From: Streptomyces sp. 1331.2
Lineage (GTDB): Bacteria > Actinomycetota > Actinomycetes > Streptomycetales > Streptomycetaceae
Reading direction: 5' to 3'
Length of the DNA: 64,000 nt
NCBI RefSeq assembly: GCF_900199205.1
Contig: NZ_OBMJ01000001.1
Span: 7,495,001-7,559,000, forward strand
Shown here: piece after piece, positions 1-8,078 of the stretch
Layout: each line of letters opens with the position of its first letter
Position numbering within the stretch: position 1 is the stretch's first letter
Made by a program: the position numbers and the translations under genes
Notes under the pieces: model-generated
Database searches by the model: none
What the model was told of the DNA's origin: nothing
Seen by the model: only the letters and a program-made list of their open reading frames with translations

Positions 1-1195
1 TGTGGTACTCCAGCGGCGCGCCCTGCGGGTTGGCCCTGCCCAGCGGGGTGGTCGGCTCGGGGCACCAGGTGGTGAAGCGCGGGACCACGCCGTGGGACAT
101 GAAGAAGCGCAGTCCCTCCTCGGTGGAGGCGATCGCCTCGTCCACCGTGGCGAAGCCGAAGGGCTCGGCCATCTCCACGCCCGCGACGAAGTTGGGGATC
201 ACTTTCTCGGGGCCGAACACCTCGGTGGAGTCCAGGATCCGGCGGTGCCACTCGTCGCGGCCGACGTAGCGCTCCTTGCCGGGGCAGTACAGCTCGAAGA
301 GCCGCTTGTCCCACACCTCGAAGTTGGGGTGGTAGATCCGCACGCCGTAGTCGTGGAAACGCTGGACGTCCTCACGTGGCAGCGCCTGCGCCACCACCTT
401 GCCGATCCAGCGGCCGGGGAAGCGCTCCTCGATGGCCTTGGCGTACTGCCCGTAGAAGTCGGCCTCGTCCCGGCCGCCGACGTGCGAGGTGATCGCGCCG
501 CCGGTGAGGGTGTACGCCCGGGAGGCCCGGGCGGTGTCGTGCTCGTCGATCAGCGCCAGCGCCTCCAGCACCTCCTCCACCGGCTTGACCCCGGTGTACG
601 GGCGGCCGGCGGCCTTGTGCTGACGCCAGTTGTGGTTGATGTCGCAGTACTGGCACTCCTCCTTGGCGCCGAAGTACTGGCAGACCCGGAACACCGTGAG
701 GTAGATCAGGTATCCCCACTGGATGGTCGGGGCGACCTCCATCACCGACTTCCCGTTGGCCAGCGTGTGCCGGTAGTAGTCCGGCATCGGCGGCAGGCCG
801 ACATCGGCGATCCGCGTGCCGTCCAGGTAGAGGCCCAGCGTGCCGTCCTCCCCGGCACCGACCCGGTACGGCGAGTCCGGGTTGACCCGCACCGACACCA
901 CCGTGCGGCGCAGCCCGTACGGCCCGCCGGTCAGTACGACCTCCTCCGGCGGCCGGTTGAGCGCGGCAGCGCCCAGCTCGGGCAGGGTGCGGTGGTCGAA
1001 GGAGAAGATGAAGTACGACTTCGGTTTGACCTCGCCGCCCCCGTCGGCGCCGGCGCTGCCGCTGAGCGCGGACTCGTCGAAGGCCATCCCGCCGCGCAGC
1101 AGGTCCTCCTTGATCACCGCCTCCCGCGGCACGTCGGGATAGCGCTCCATGAGCTGCTCGACCAGTGCGGTGCGGCTGCGGGCCTGGCTCTCCAT
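1..1195 (-). CDS. Radical SAM family protein, C-terminus beyond the window edge
   Basis: A minus-strand frame stays open from an ATG at 1195 to the left edge, about 398 codons, with no stop seen, so the C-terminus is missing. The start has an AGGAAGGAAGAG ribosome site just upstream. Around residues 170-180 the protein has a cysteine cluster ending in CQYCDINHNW, preceded by VCQYFGAKEE, which is the CxxxCxxC-type [4Fe-4S] site of radical SAM enzymes in a slightly expanded spacing. Downstream segments such as YTLTGGAITS fit the barrel's GGE-like SAM-binding region. The family cleaves S-adenosylmethionine to start radical chemistry; the substrate cannot be read from the sequence. It is next to, but transcribed away from, the 2-methylisoborneol genes. 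I do not recognise the subfamily. Confidence 0.8.
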   Translation of the reverse strand, partial: MESQARSRTALVEQLMERYPDVPREAVIKEDLLRGGMAFDESALSGSAGADGGGEVKPKSYFIFSFDHRTLPELGAAALNRPPEEVVLTGGPYGLRRTVVSVRVNPDSPYRVGAGEDGTLGLYLDGTRIADVGLPPMPDYYRHTLANGKSVMEVAPTIQWGYLIYLTVFRVCQYFGAKEECQYCDINHNWRQHKAAGRPYTGVKPVEEVLEALALIDEHDTARASRAYTLTGGAITSHVGGRDEADFYGQYAKAIEERFPGRWIGKVVAQALPREDVQRFHDYGVRIYHPNFEVWDKRLFELYCPGKERYVGRDEWHRRILDSTEVFGPEKVIPNFVAGVEMAEPFGFATVDEAIASTEEGLRFFMSHGVVPRFTTWCPEPTTPLGRANPQGAPLEYH

Positions 1196-1293
1196 GCGCT
1201 GCTCTTCCTTCCTGGCCCCGATCCTCGCTCGGCGCCGCGCCCCATTCTTCTCCTCCTTACGTCCGTGGTCGGGACCGGCGGCGCGCTGGAAGA

Positions 1294-1491
1294 TCACCCC
1301 GTCCATCCTGTGGGCGTGGCGTCGGGGTGCGTCCACGCGGCGAAGAGCGCGAAGTCCATCGCGCTGAACCGCTGCTCGTCCCAGACGGGTTCGAGCATTC
1401 CCATCGCGCGGACCCGGAGCAGGCTGTGTGCCCGCGCCGTCTCCGGACGGGGGTCGAGGCGGGCCGGCCACGGAAGGGAGAAGTCCGGCAT
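1294..1491 (-). pseudogene. N-terminal remnant of a geosmin/germacradienol-type terpene synthase
   Basis: From the ATG at 1491 the minus strand reads a 65-residue peptide beginning MPDFSLPWPARLDP, with ARAHS, RAMGMLEP, VWDEQRF and FALFAAWTHPDA in order. This is the typical N-terminus of bacterial germacradienol/geosmin-type synthases, which start with a PFYxPxPARLNPxxxxARxHS block and reach Y/F-THPD shortly before the metal-binding aspartates. Here the frame stops right after THPDATP, so the DDxxD motif and the whole catalytic domain are absent. A full enzyme has 300-700 residues. It is therefore a decayed leftover, not an active enzyme. The radical SAM gene starts about 100 bases downstream on the same strand. 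Confidence 0.72.
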
Positions 1492-1876
1492 CGAGATCGC
1501 TGCCACTGCGCGCTCCCTTCGAACGGGGCGAAGGTGTGACCAACACGTGGCAGCCGGCCGCCGGTTGAGCTCTTTTGTCTTCGAACAGTCGCTGCCACGA
1601 CCGGCCCAACGCGGGTGGCGGGTGCGGGACACGGGCAATGGTCGCCAGGTTGACGCGGCAGGCGGGCAGACCGATGCATGACAGGGGCTCGCCCGGGCGC
1701 CCTCAGCATGAACGTTCACCCTATCGGGTTAAGAAGATCGTCCGTTGCGTTCCGGAACGCGGCTTCGCGCCTACGGTGGGGAACCGAGCGAGACGGGGCC
1801 CGCGTTCGGAGATCCCCTTCGTGGCAGACGGGATGACGACCCGTCATATCTTGCGATCCTTATCAGAGGAGGCTTC
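1492..1876. promoter_or_regulatory. Intergenic control region upstream of the 2-MIB genes
   Basis: No convincing gene is seen in these 385 bases. It holds a perfect 14-bp palindrome GCGTTCCGGAACGC at 1747-1760 and a hairpin at 1827-1845 (GACGGG, 7-base loop, CCCGTC). An AT-richer stretch at 1846-1866 ends in the strong ribosome site AGAGGAGG before the ATG at 1877. The palindrome is a candidate operator and the hairpin would lie in the leader; neither is matched to a known regulator. Confidence 0.4.
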
Positions 1877-1942
1877 ATGCCCCTGCGCGGCAGAGCGGAC
1901 ACGCCGCTCGACCATGCGCCCGCCGCGGTGGTGAGCGCGTGA
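1877..1942 (+). CDS. 21-codon leader ORF or true N-terminus of the 2-MIB synthase
   Basis: The ATG at 1877 follows a near-ideal AGAGGAGG ribosome site and opens a 21-residue frame, MPLRGRADTPLDHAPAAVVSA. Its TGA at 1940 overlaps the GTG (1939) that opens the terpene synthase N-terminus in the next frame (GTGA). This may be a translationally coupled leader peptide. Known 2-methylisoborneol synthases carry a long Pro/Ala/Thr-rich N-terminal extension before the conserved ALxRILRGP block, and this peptide has that flavour, so it may instead be the real N-terminus separated by a further frame error. I cannot decide between the two. Confidence 0.35.
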   Translation: MPLRGRADTPLDHAPAAVVSA

Positions 1943-3119
1943 ACACCACCGCCCTGGACCGGATCCTGCGCGGGCCCAGCGGACTCGGCACCTCGGGCCT
2001 GCACTTCACGCCCCGGACCGAGGTGCCCGAGGCGCCCGCCCCCGAGCCGGCCGTCCAGGCGCAGCCGAACGTCCCGGCCGTGCCGACCGTGCCGGTACAG
2101 CCGGAGGCCTCCGCGCCGCCGAGCGGCGGCAAGCCCAAGGCCGGCGACCCGATCCCGGCCTCTACCACCACCCGATCGCCGAGCCCGACCCGGCCCGGGT
2201 GGAGGCCCTCAGCCTGAAGATCAAGGCCTGGGCGATCGACGAGATCGAGCTCTACCCGCCGGAGTGGGAGAAGGACTTCGACGGCTTCTCCACCGGGCGC
2301 TACATGGTGGCCTGCCATCCCGACGCGCCCAGCGTCGACCACCTGATGCTCGCGGCCCGCCTGATGGTGGCGGAGAACGCGGTGGACGACTGCTACTGCG
2401 AGGACCTCGGCGGCTCGCCCGTCGGTCTGGGCAGCCGCCTGCTGCTCGCGCACACCGCGCTGGACGCGCTGCACACCACGCCGGAGTACCACCCGGCCTG
2501 GCAGGCCTCGCTCGCCGCGGACGCGCCCCGGCGCGCCTACCACTCGGCGATGGAGTACTTCGTCCGCGCCTCGACGCCCTCCCAGGCGGACCGCTTCCGG
2601 CACGACATGGCGCGGTTGCACATGGGGTACCTGGCCGAGGCCGCCTGGGCGGAGACGGACCACATCCCGGAGGTGTGGGAGTACCTGGCGATGCGCCAGT
2701 TCAACAACTTCCGCCCCTGCCCGACGATCACCGACACCGTCGGCGGCTACGAGCTGCCCGCCGAGCTGCACGCGCTGCCCGCGATGCAACGGGTGATCGC
2801 GCTGGCCGGCAACGCCACCACGATCGTCAACGACCTGTACTCGTACACCAAGGAGCTGTCCAGCCCCGGGGTGCACCTGAACCTGCCAGTGGTGATCTCC
2901 GAGCGCGAGGGCGTTTCGCGCAAGGAGGGCTACCTGAAGGCCGTCGAGGTCCACAACGAGCTGATGCACGCCTTCGAGGCCGAGGCGGCCGCGCTGGCCG
3001 TCGCCTGTCCGGTGCCGACCCTCGTCCGGTTCCTGCGCGGGGTGTCCGCGTGGCTCGACGGCAACCACTACTGGCACCAGACCAACACCTTCCGTTACAC
3101 CCTGCCCGACTTCTGGTGA
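1939..3119 (+). pseudogene. 2-methylisoborneol synthase, interrupted by a one-base frameshift
   Basis: The cyclase converts 2-methylgeranyl diphosphate to the musty odorant 2-methylisoborneol. The 5' part from GTG 1939 encodes ALDRILRGPSGLGTSGL and a Pro-rich linker; the rest, in another frame to 3119, carries GLYHHPIAEPDPARVE, the metal-binding DDCYCED motif, the NDLYSYTKE (NSE) motif and the C-terminal YTLPDFW. These match 2-MIB synthase closely. The frames meet at 2154-2158 (CCCGG): one extra G would give the expected continuous ...DPIPGLYHHP. The lesion sits in the linker before the catalytic domain. An internal GTG at 2199 opens the catalytic frame but would lose the conserved GLYHHP block and has no clear ribosome site. 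Either a recent inactivating deletion or a sequencing error. The GPP methyltransferase follows 69 bases downstream. Confidence 0.9.
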
Positions 3120-3188
3120 CGATCCGTCCCGGCAGTCGTTTTTTGCTCGCCAACTGACCACCATGCGTGAGAATTCTGGAGCAGATCC

Positions 3189-4067
3189 ATGTCCGTGACC
3201 GACGACATCACCACCGCCGGCAAGTCCATCCCCGGCCCGGCGACTCCCTACCAGGGCGACATCGCACGCTACTGGGACCACGAGGCTCGCCCGGTCAACC
3301 TTCGCCTGGGCGACGTCGACGGCCTCTACCACCACCACTACGGCATCGGCGAGATCGACCAGGCCGCGATCGGCGACCCGACCGACAGCGAGCGGGAGAA
3401 GAAGGTGATCGCCGAGCTGCACCGCCTGGAGTCCGCCCAGGCCGACGTGCTGCTCGACCACCTCGGCGACATCCCGGCCGACGGCCTCCTGGTCGACGCC
3501 GGCTGCGGCCGCGGCGGCTCGATGGTGATGGCCCACCAGCGCTTCGGTTGCCGGGTGGAGGGCGTGACCCTCTCCACCCAGCAGGCCGACTTCGGCAACA
3601 AGCGCGCCGCCGAGCTCGGCATCGGCGACTCCGTCCGCTCCCGGGTCGCCAACATGCTGGACATGCCCTTCGAGACCGGCTCGGTCGCGGGCTCCTGGAA
3701 CAACGAGTCCAGCATGTACGTCGACCTGCACGACCTGTTCGCCGAGCACTCCCGGGTGCTGAGCGTCGGCGGCCGGTACGTCACCATCACCGGCTGCTGG
3801 AACCCGCGTTACGGGCAGCCCTCGAAGTGGGTCTCGCAGATCAACGCCCACTTCGAGTGCAACATCCACTCCCGCCGCGAGTACCTGCGGGCGATGGCCG
3901 ACAACCGCCTGGTCCCGCAGGCCGTCATCGACCTGACCCCGGACACCCTGCCCTACTGGGAGCTGCGCGCCACCACCTCGCTGGTGACCGGCATCGAGGA
4001 GGCGTTCATCAACTCCTACAAGGACGGCTCGTTCCAGTACGTGCTGATCGCGGCCGACCGGGTCTGA
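3189..4067 (+). CDS. Geranyl diphosphate 2-C-methyltransferase
   Basis: This 292-residue protein methylates C2 of geranyl diphosphate with S-adenosylmethionine, making the substrate for the 2-methylisoborneol synthase just upstream. It has the SAM-binding motif I LLVDAGCGRGG at about residue 100, GVTLSTQQ at about 125, and the aromatic-rich segments YHHHYGIGE and NNESSMYVDLHDLF typical of this C-methyltransferase family, and its length matches. The start ATG at 3189 is preceded by GGAGCAGATCC. It is in frame and complete, unlike the cyclase, so methylated GPP could still be made if the cyclase is inactive. A strong terminator follows at 4141. Confidence 0.93.
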   Translation: MSVTDDITTAGKSIPGPATPYQGDIARYWDHEARPVNLRLGDVDGLYHHHYGIGEIDQAAIGDPTDSEREKKVIAELHRLESAQADVLLDHLGDIPADGLLVDAGCGRGGSMVMAHQRFGCRVEGVTLSTQQADFGNKRAAELGIGDSVRSRVANMLDMPFETGSVAGSWNNESSMYVDLHDLFAEHSRVLSVGGRYVTITGCWNPRYGQPSKWVSQINAHFECNIHSRREYLRAMADNRLVPQAVIDLTPDTLPYWELRATTSLVTGIEEAFINSYKDGSFQYVLIAADRV

Positions 4068-4140
4068 TCGGCGCAGCCCCGCTCCGGCGGCTCCTGCTCC
4101 GGCCGGCCCTGCTCCAGCCGGCCCCTGATCCGGCCGGAAC

Positions 4141-4187
4141 GCCGAACGGCGACCTCCCTGCAGCTCGCAGGGAGGCCGCCGTTCGGC
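4141..4187. terminator. Bidirectional stem-loop terminator
   Basis: A long inverted repeat with arms GCCGAACGGC / GCCGTTCGGC extended inward by CCTCCCTGC / GCAGGGAGG around an AGCTC loop. It lies between the convergent GPP methyltransferase and RibD-like gene and can serve both. Confidence 0.85.
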
Positions 4188-4206
4188 TTTCGTGCGACCC
4201 GGCCCG

Positions 4207-4851
4207 CTACCGCCGGGTGAAGGTGAGGTGGGTGACCCCGCTCGGGGAGGCCACCGCCTCGGTGGTGAAGCGCTGCTCCAGCCCTTCGAGGCCCGCCCAG
4301 AGCGGTTCGCCCCGGCCGAGCACGATCGGCACCACGACCACGTGCAGGTGGTCGATCAGGTCGGCCTCCAGGAAGGCGCGGACGGTGCGCGGGCCGCCGC
4401 CGATCCGCACGTCCTTGCCGCCGGCCGCCTCCCGGGCCTGGCGCAGCGCCTCCTCGGGCGTCGCGTCGATGAAGTGGAAGGTCGTGCCGCCGTCCATCTC
4501 CAGGCTCGGGCGCGGGTGGTGGGTGAGCACGAACACCGGGGTGTGGAACGGCGGGTTGGGGCCCCACCAGCCCTGCCACTCCTCGTCCTGCCAGGGGCCG
4601 CGCTGCGGGCCGAACTTGTTGCGGCCCATGATCTCGGCGCCGATGCCGTCGCCCCAGGTGCGGGCCATCGCGTCGTCCACGCCGGTGGCGCCGCCCTCCT
4701 GGCCCTGCAGCTGCCGGAACGTCCGGGTGTCGAAGAACCAGCGGTGCAGGTGGTCGGCGGCATGGCCGAACGGCGAGTCGAGGCTCTGCCCCTCGCCCGT
4801 GCCGTAGCCGTCGAGGGAGATCGAGAAATTGTGGACCCGGACCAGGGACAT
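4207..4851 (-). CDS. Dihydrofolate reductase family (RibD C-terminal-like) protein
   Basis: This 214-residue cytoplasmic protein has the RibD C-terminal/DHFR-like fold layout: N-terminal strand MSLVRVHNFSISLDGY, the loop GRNKFGPQRGPW, then FVLTHHPRPS, the cofactor-binding DVRIGGGPRTVRAFL and C-terminal IDHLHVVVVPIVLGRGEPL. These proteins are NADPH-dependent reductases or antibiotic-tolerance-type accessory proteins; the substrate is unknown. ATG 4851 is chosen over longer upstream options because GGAGGAAG lies six bases before it and homology begins there. It stands alone and is divergent from the PI-PLC gene at 5126. Confidence 0.85.
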   Translation of the reverse strand: MSLVRVHNFSISLDGYGTGEGQSLDSPFGHAADHLHRWFFDTRTFRQLQGQEGGATGVDDAMARTWGDGIGAEIMGRNKFGPQRGPWQDEEWQGWWGPNPPFHTPVFVLTHHPRPSLEMDGGTTFHFIDATPEEALRQAREAAGGKDVRIGGGPRTVRAFLEADLIDHLHVVVVPIVLGRGEPLWAGLEGLEQRFTTEAVASPSGVTHLTFTRR

Positions 4852-5125
4852 CGGCTTCCTCCGTGTCGCTCGGCGCCTCGGTGCGGACGGACCGCACCCT
4901 GTTCGCGCGCCCACGCTATCCCGTGACATCCCGTCACCACCGTTGGTGGGCGCAAGTGGCGGAAGCAGCGCAGGTGACGGAAGGGGAGGGGTGCGGGGGA
5001 GAAGCAGCTCAGCCGTCACGCTATTGTCGTGCCTTCTTCACACGAAGCACGCCCTGGTCGGCGATGCTTCGCCAGGTCGCCCGGAAGAGGGCGCCCTGGC
5101 ACGTTCCGAACCTCGGGGGTTCCCA

Positions 5126-6211
5126 ATGACCGCACGCCGTACCCTGTCCGGATTCCTCGCCGCCGGCCTGCTCGCCGGCGCCGCCGCGCTGCTGGCCACC
5201 GTCCCCGCGGACGCCGCACCGGCGGGCGCCACCGCGAGCGGCACGGGCGACCTGCCGTTCGGCTCGGCCACCACCGTCGGCCTGCACAACACCTACGACC
5301 CGGCCGCCTTCCCGTACCTGGCCCAGGGGTTGGACACCGGCACCGGGATGATCGAGCTGGACCTCTGGCCGAACATCGTGACCAAGGAGTGGAAGGTCAG
5401 CCACTCCAACCCGCTCGGCAACAGCAACAACTGCACCGCCGCGACCACGCCCTCCCAGCTGTACAGCGGCGGCACCAACAAGAACCTGGAGAACTGCCTG
5501 GACGACGTGCGGGTCTGGCTCGCCGCGCACCCGGCCGCCGGGCCGCTGGTGATCAAGCTGGAGCTGAAGCCGGGCTTCTCCGCCAACCTCGGGATGGGCC
5601 CGGACCAGCTGGACGCGCTGATAGCCCAGCACCTCGGCTCCGCCGTGCTGCGCCCGGCCGACCTGCTGGCCAAGCCCGGCGGCGGCTCCTACGCCACCCT
5701 GGACGAGGCCGTGCGGGCGGGCAACTGGCCGAGCCGTTCGGCGCTGGCCGGGAAGGTTCTGCTGTACGCGATCCCGGGCACCGTCGAGCTGAGCAACCCC
5801 TTCGACACCCTGCACACCGACGTCGAGTACGGCCGCCACCTGCGCGACCTCGCGGCGGCGGGCCGGATCGGCCAGGCCCAGGTCTTCCCGTCGGTGCTCG
5901 GCGCCACGGCGGGCGACCCGCGGGCCCAGTACACCGGCGCGGACACCTCGATCCGCCCGTGGTTCGTGGTCTTCGACGGCGACGCCGCGACCTACGTCAA
6001 CGGCATCGACACCGCGTGGTACGACGCCGCGCACTACCTGCTGGTGATGACGGACGCCCAGAACGTCGCGCCGCAGATCAGCGGCACCGACCCGACGGCC
6101 GACCAGGCCCGGGCCCGCGTCGAGCAGCTGGCCAAGGCGCACGCCGGCATCGTCTCCAGCGACTGGCGCAAGCTGCCGGACGTGCAGTCCCTGGTCCTGC
6201 CGCGCGGCTGA
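5126..6211 (+). CDS. Secreted phosphatidylinositol-specific phospholipase C-like phosphodiesterase
   Basis: The 361-residue product starts with MTARRTLSGFLAAGLLAGAA and a Sec-type signal peptide ending near the ADAAPA site at about residue 32. The mature part begins with TTVGLHNTYD, followed by the acidic IELDLWPN, the substrate loop KEWKVSHSNPLGNSNNC and IKLELKPGF. This order of catalytic His, metal-binding Glu/Asp and second His fits the TIM-barrel phosphodiesterases of the Ca-dependent PI-PLC type. Expected to act outside the cell on phosphoinositides or related phosphodiesters. Four cysteines would allow disulfides. It stands alone between a divergent neighbour and two terminators. Confidence 0.85.
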   Translation: MTARRTLSGFLAAGLLAGAAALLATVPADAAPAGATASGTGDLPFGSATTVGLHNTYDPAAFPYLAQGLDTGTGMIELDLWPNIVTKEWKVSHSNPLGNSNNCTAATTPSQLYSGGTNKNLENCLDDVRVWLAAHPAAGPLVIKLELKPGFSANLGMGPDQLDALIAQHLGSAVLRPADLLAKPGGGSYATLDEAVRAGNWPSRSALAGKVLLYAIPGTVELSNPFDTLHTDVEYGRHLRDLAAAGRIGQAQVFPSVLGATAGDPRAQYTGADTSIRPWFVVFDGDAATYVNGIDTAWYDAAHYLLVMTDAQNVAPQISGTDPTADQARARVEQLAKAHAGIVSSDWRKLPDVQSLVLPRG

Positions 6212-6233
6212 CCCCGGACACCGGACGCACAGC

Positions 6234-6273
6234 GGTCCCGTGCGCCCGGCCGGCGGGCCGGGCGCACGGGACC
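6234..6273. terminator. Perfect 18-bp stem terminator
   Basis: Arms GGTCCCGTGCGCCCGGCC and its exact complement around a GGCG loop, just after the PI-PLC stop codon. With the next hairpin it separates two convergent genes. Confidence 0.88.
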
Positions 6274-6277
6274 GTTC

Positions 6278-6318
6278 GCCAGGGCCTGTCCGGCGGCTCT
6301 TGCCGGGCAGGCCCTGGC
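6278..6318. terminator. Second stem-loop terminator
   Basis: Arms GCCAGGGCCTGTCCGGC and GCCGGGCAGGCCCTGGC pair with a single G-T wobble around a 7-base loop. It lies immediately downstream of the minus-strand peptidase gene and probably ends its transcript. Confidence 0.8.
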
Positions 6319-6328
6319 ACGCCGCGGG

Positions 6329-7930
6329 TCAGTCCGTCGGGCAGTGCGTCCCCGCCGTCGGCACGGTTCCGTCCACCAGGAAGGCGTCGACCGAGGCGCG
6401 GATGCACGTGCTCGCGCCGTACGCGGTGTGGCCCTCGCCGTCGCGGGTGAGCAGGACGGCGTTGCCCAGCTCGGCGGTGAGCTTCTCGGACCACGCGTAC
6501 GGGGTGGCCGGGTCGCCGGTGCTGCCGACGACCACGATGGGCGCGGCGGCGGCCGACGTGATGACGTGCGGCTTCTCGGTGGCGCGGAACGGCCAGATCC
6601 GGCAGTCCGGGTCGAACAGCGCCGCGAGCGGGTCGTGCTTGCTGACCAGCGGGGCCTTGGCGGCGAGGTCGGTCAGTGCGGCCTGCAGCTGCTCGCCGGC
6701 CGGGGCGTCGGTGGCGCCGTCGGCGCAGTGGATGGCGGTGTAGGCGTCCGCGGAGGGCGCGTAACGGCCGTCCTTGTCACGGCCGTTGTAGCCGTCGGCG
6801 ATGGCGAGCAGGTCGTCGCCCTTGCCGCGCACCATGGCCCAGCCGAGGGAGTTGCGCAGGCTGCTCCAGGCCTTCTCGCCGCCGTAGAGCCGGCTGATGA
6901 CGCCGGTCCAGGCCGCGCTGGAGGTGAGGGTGCGGCCCTGGGTGGTCTTCAGCGGCTTGTCCTTGAGCCCGTCGAGGAAGTCGGCGAGCTTCTGCGGGGC
7001 GGCGCCGGCGTCGGTGCCGAGCGGGCACGGGTCCTTGGTGACGCAGTCGGCGGCGAAGGCCTTCAGGGCCCGCTCGAAGCCGGCCTGCTGCTCGATGTTG
7101 TGCTGCACCAGGGGCGTGGAGGGCGAGGTGGCGCCGTCCAGGACGAGCCGCCCGACCCGGTCCGGGAACTCCTCGGCGTAGAGCGAGCCGAGGTAGGTGC
7201 CGTAGGACATGCCGAGGTAGCTGAGCTTCTGGTCGCCGAGGGCGGCGCGCAGCACGTCCATGTCCCGGGCGGTGTTGCGGGTGCTGACGAAGGGCAGTAC
7301 CTGGGCGTACTTGGCCTGGCAGGCGTCGGCGAGCTGCTTGCCGTGGTCGGCGCCGGGCGCGTCGGTGTCGAGCCAGTCGTCCCTGGCCTGGTCGTCGAGG
7401 CACTTGAGCGGGCTGGTGCCGGCCACGCCGCGCGGGTCGAAGCCGACGAGGTCGTAGCGGTCGTGCAGCGGGCCGTCGAAGCGTTTCGGGCCGTACGTGA
7501 CCATCTGGACGCCGGAGCCGCCCGGGCCGCCGGGGTTGAGCAGCAGCGAGCCGATCCGCTGGTCGGGCTGGGTGGCGGGGTTGCGCACCACGGCGACGTC
7601 CAGGGTGCCGGTGGCCGGCGCGGTGTAGTCCAGCGGGACCTTGAGGGTGGCGCACTGCAGGGCCGAGGTGTCCGCGTCGTTCTGCGGGTCCTTCGGGCAG
7701 GCCGCCCAGGCGAGTTGCTGGCCGTAGAAGGCCTTGAGGGCCGGGTCGGCGGCGCCGGTGGGCTTGGCGGTCGGGGTGGGCGTCGGGGTCGCGCTCGGCG
7801 TGGCGGCGGTGGCGGCGGTCGTGGACGCGGCCTTGTCGCTGCTCCCGCCGGTGCAGCCGGCCAGCAGGGCGGCGGCGGTGAGGGCCGCGACGGCGGCGGG
7901 CAGGGCGCGCCGCGAGGAGTGGGTGATCAT
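6329..7930 (-). CDS. Lipoprotein tripeptidyl aminopeptidase-type alpha/beta hydrolase
   Basis: This 533-residue product has a lipoprotein signal with lipobox LLAGC at about residues 22-26 and a Ser/Thr/Pro-rich tether, so it is expected on the outer face of the membrane. The hydrolase core has the oxyanion segment LLNPGGPGGSG, the nucleophile elbow GMSYGTYLG, the acid loop STGDPATP and the final His in GEGHTAYG, the layout of Streptomyces tripeptidyl aminopeptidases (S33/TAP family with C-terminal TAP domain). It releases short peptides from N-termini of extracellular substrates. ATG 7930 is preferred; a GTG at 7936 and a TTG at 7948 are in frame and no good ribosome site separates them. Confidence 0.88.
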   Translation of the reverse strand: MITHSSRRALPAAVAALTAAALLAGCTGGSSDKAASTTAATAATPSATPTPTPTAKPTGAADPALKAFYGQQLAWAACPKDPQNDADTSALQCATLKVPLDYTAPATGTLDVAVVRNPATQPDQRIGSLLLNPGGPGGSGVQMVTYGPKRFDGPLHDRYDLVGFDPRGVAGTSPLKCLDDQARDDWLDTDAPGADHGKQLADACQAKYAQVLPFVSTRNTARDMDVLRAALGDQKLSYLGMSYGTYLGSLYAEEFPDRVGRLVLDGATSPSTPLVQHNIEQQAGFERALKAFAADCVTKDPCPLGTDAGAAPQKLADFLDGLKDKPLKTTQGRTLTSSAAWTGVISRLYGGEKAWSSLRNSLGWAMVRGKGDDLLAIADGYNGRDKDGRYAPSADAYTAIHCADGATDAPAGEQLQAALTDLAAKAPLVSKHDPLAALFDPDCRIWPFRATEKPHVITSAAAAPIVVVGSTGDPATPYAWSEKLTAELGNAVLLTRDGEGHTAYGASTCIRASVDAFLVDGTVPTAGTHCPTD

Positions 7931-8078
7931 GGAATGCACCGCACACAAATATCACCAGGTGGTCACATCAGTCACATTGGTATTCCCGGGAGTTGGGCCG
8001 GGCCGGGCCGGCCGGTGCCGTCGGCCGAAGCCGGGCCGACCGATTCCGCCGCGCCCCGAACGGTGCCATGCTGGGGCC

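Noticed and set aside
2199-3119. Independent start of the terpene cyclase at GTG 2199
   Set aside because: The conserved GLYHHP block lies upstream of this GTG in the same frame, and no ribosome site is seen, so a frameshift explains the sequence better than a shorter gene.
1875-3869. 664-codon minus-strand frame opposite the 2-MIB genes
   Set aside because: Antisense shadow of two clearly recognisable enzymes; composition is Val/Gly/His-rich and matches no family.
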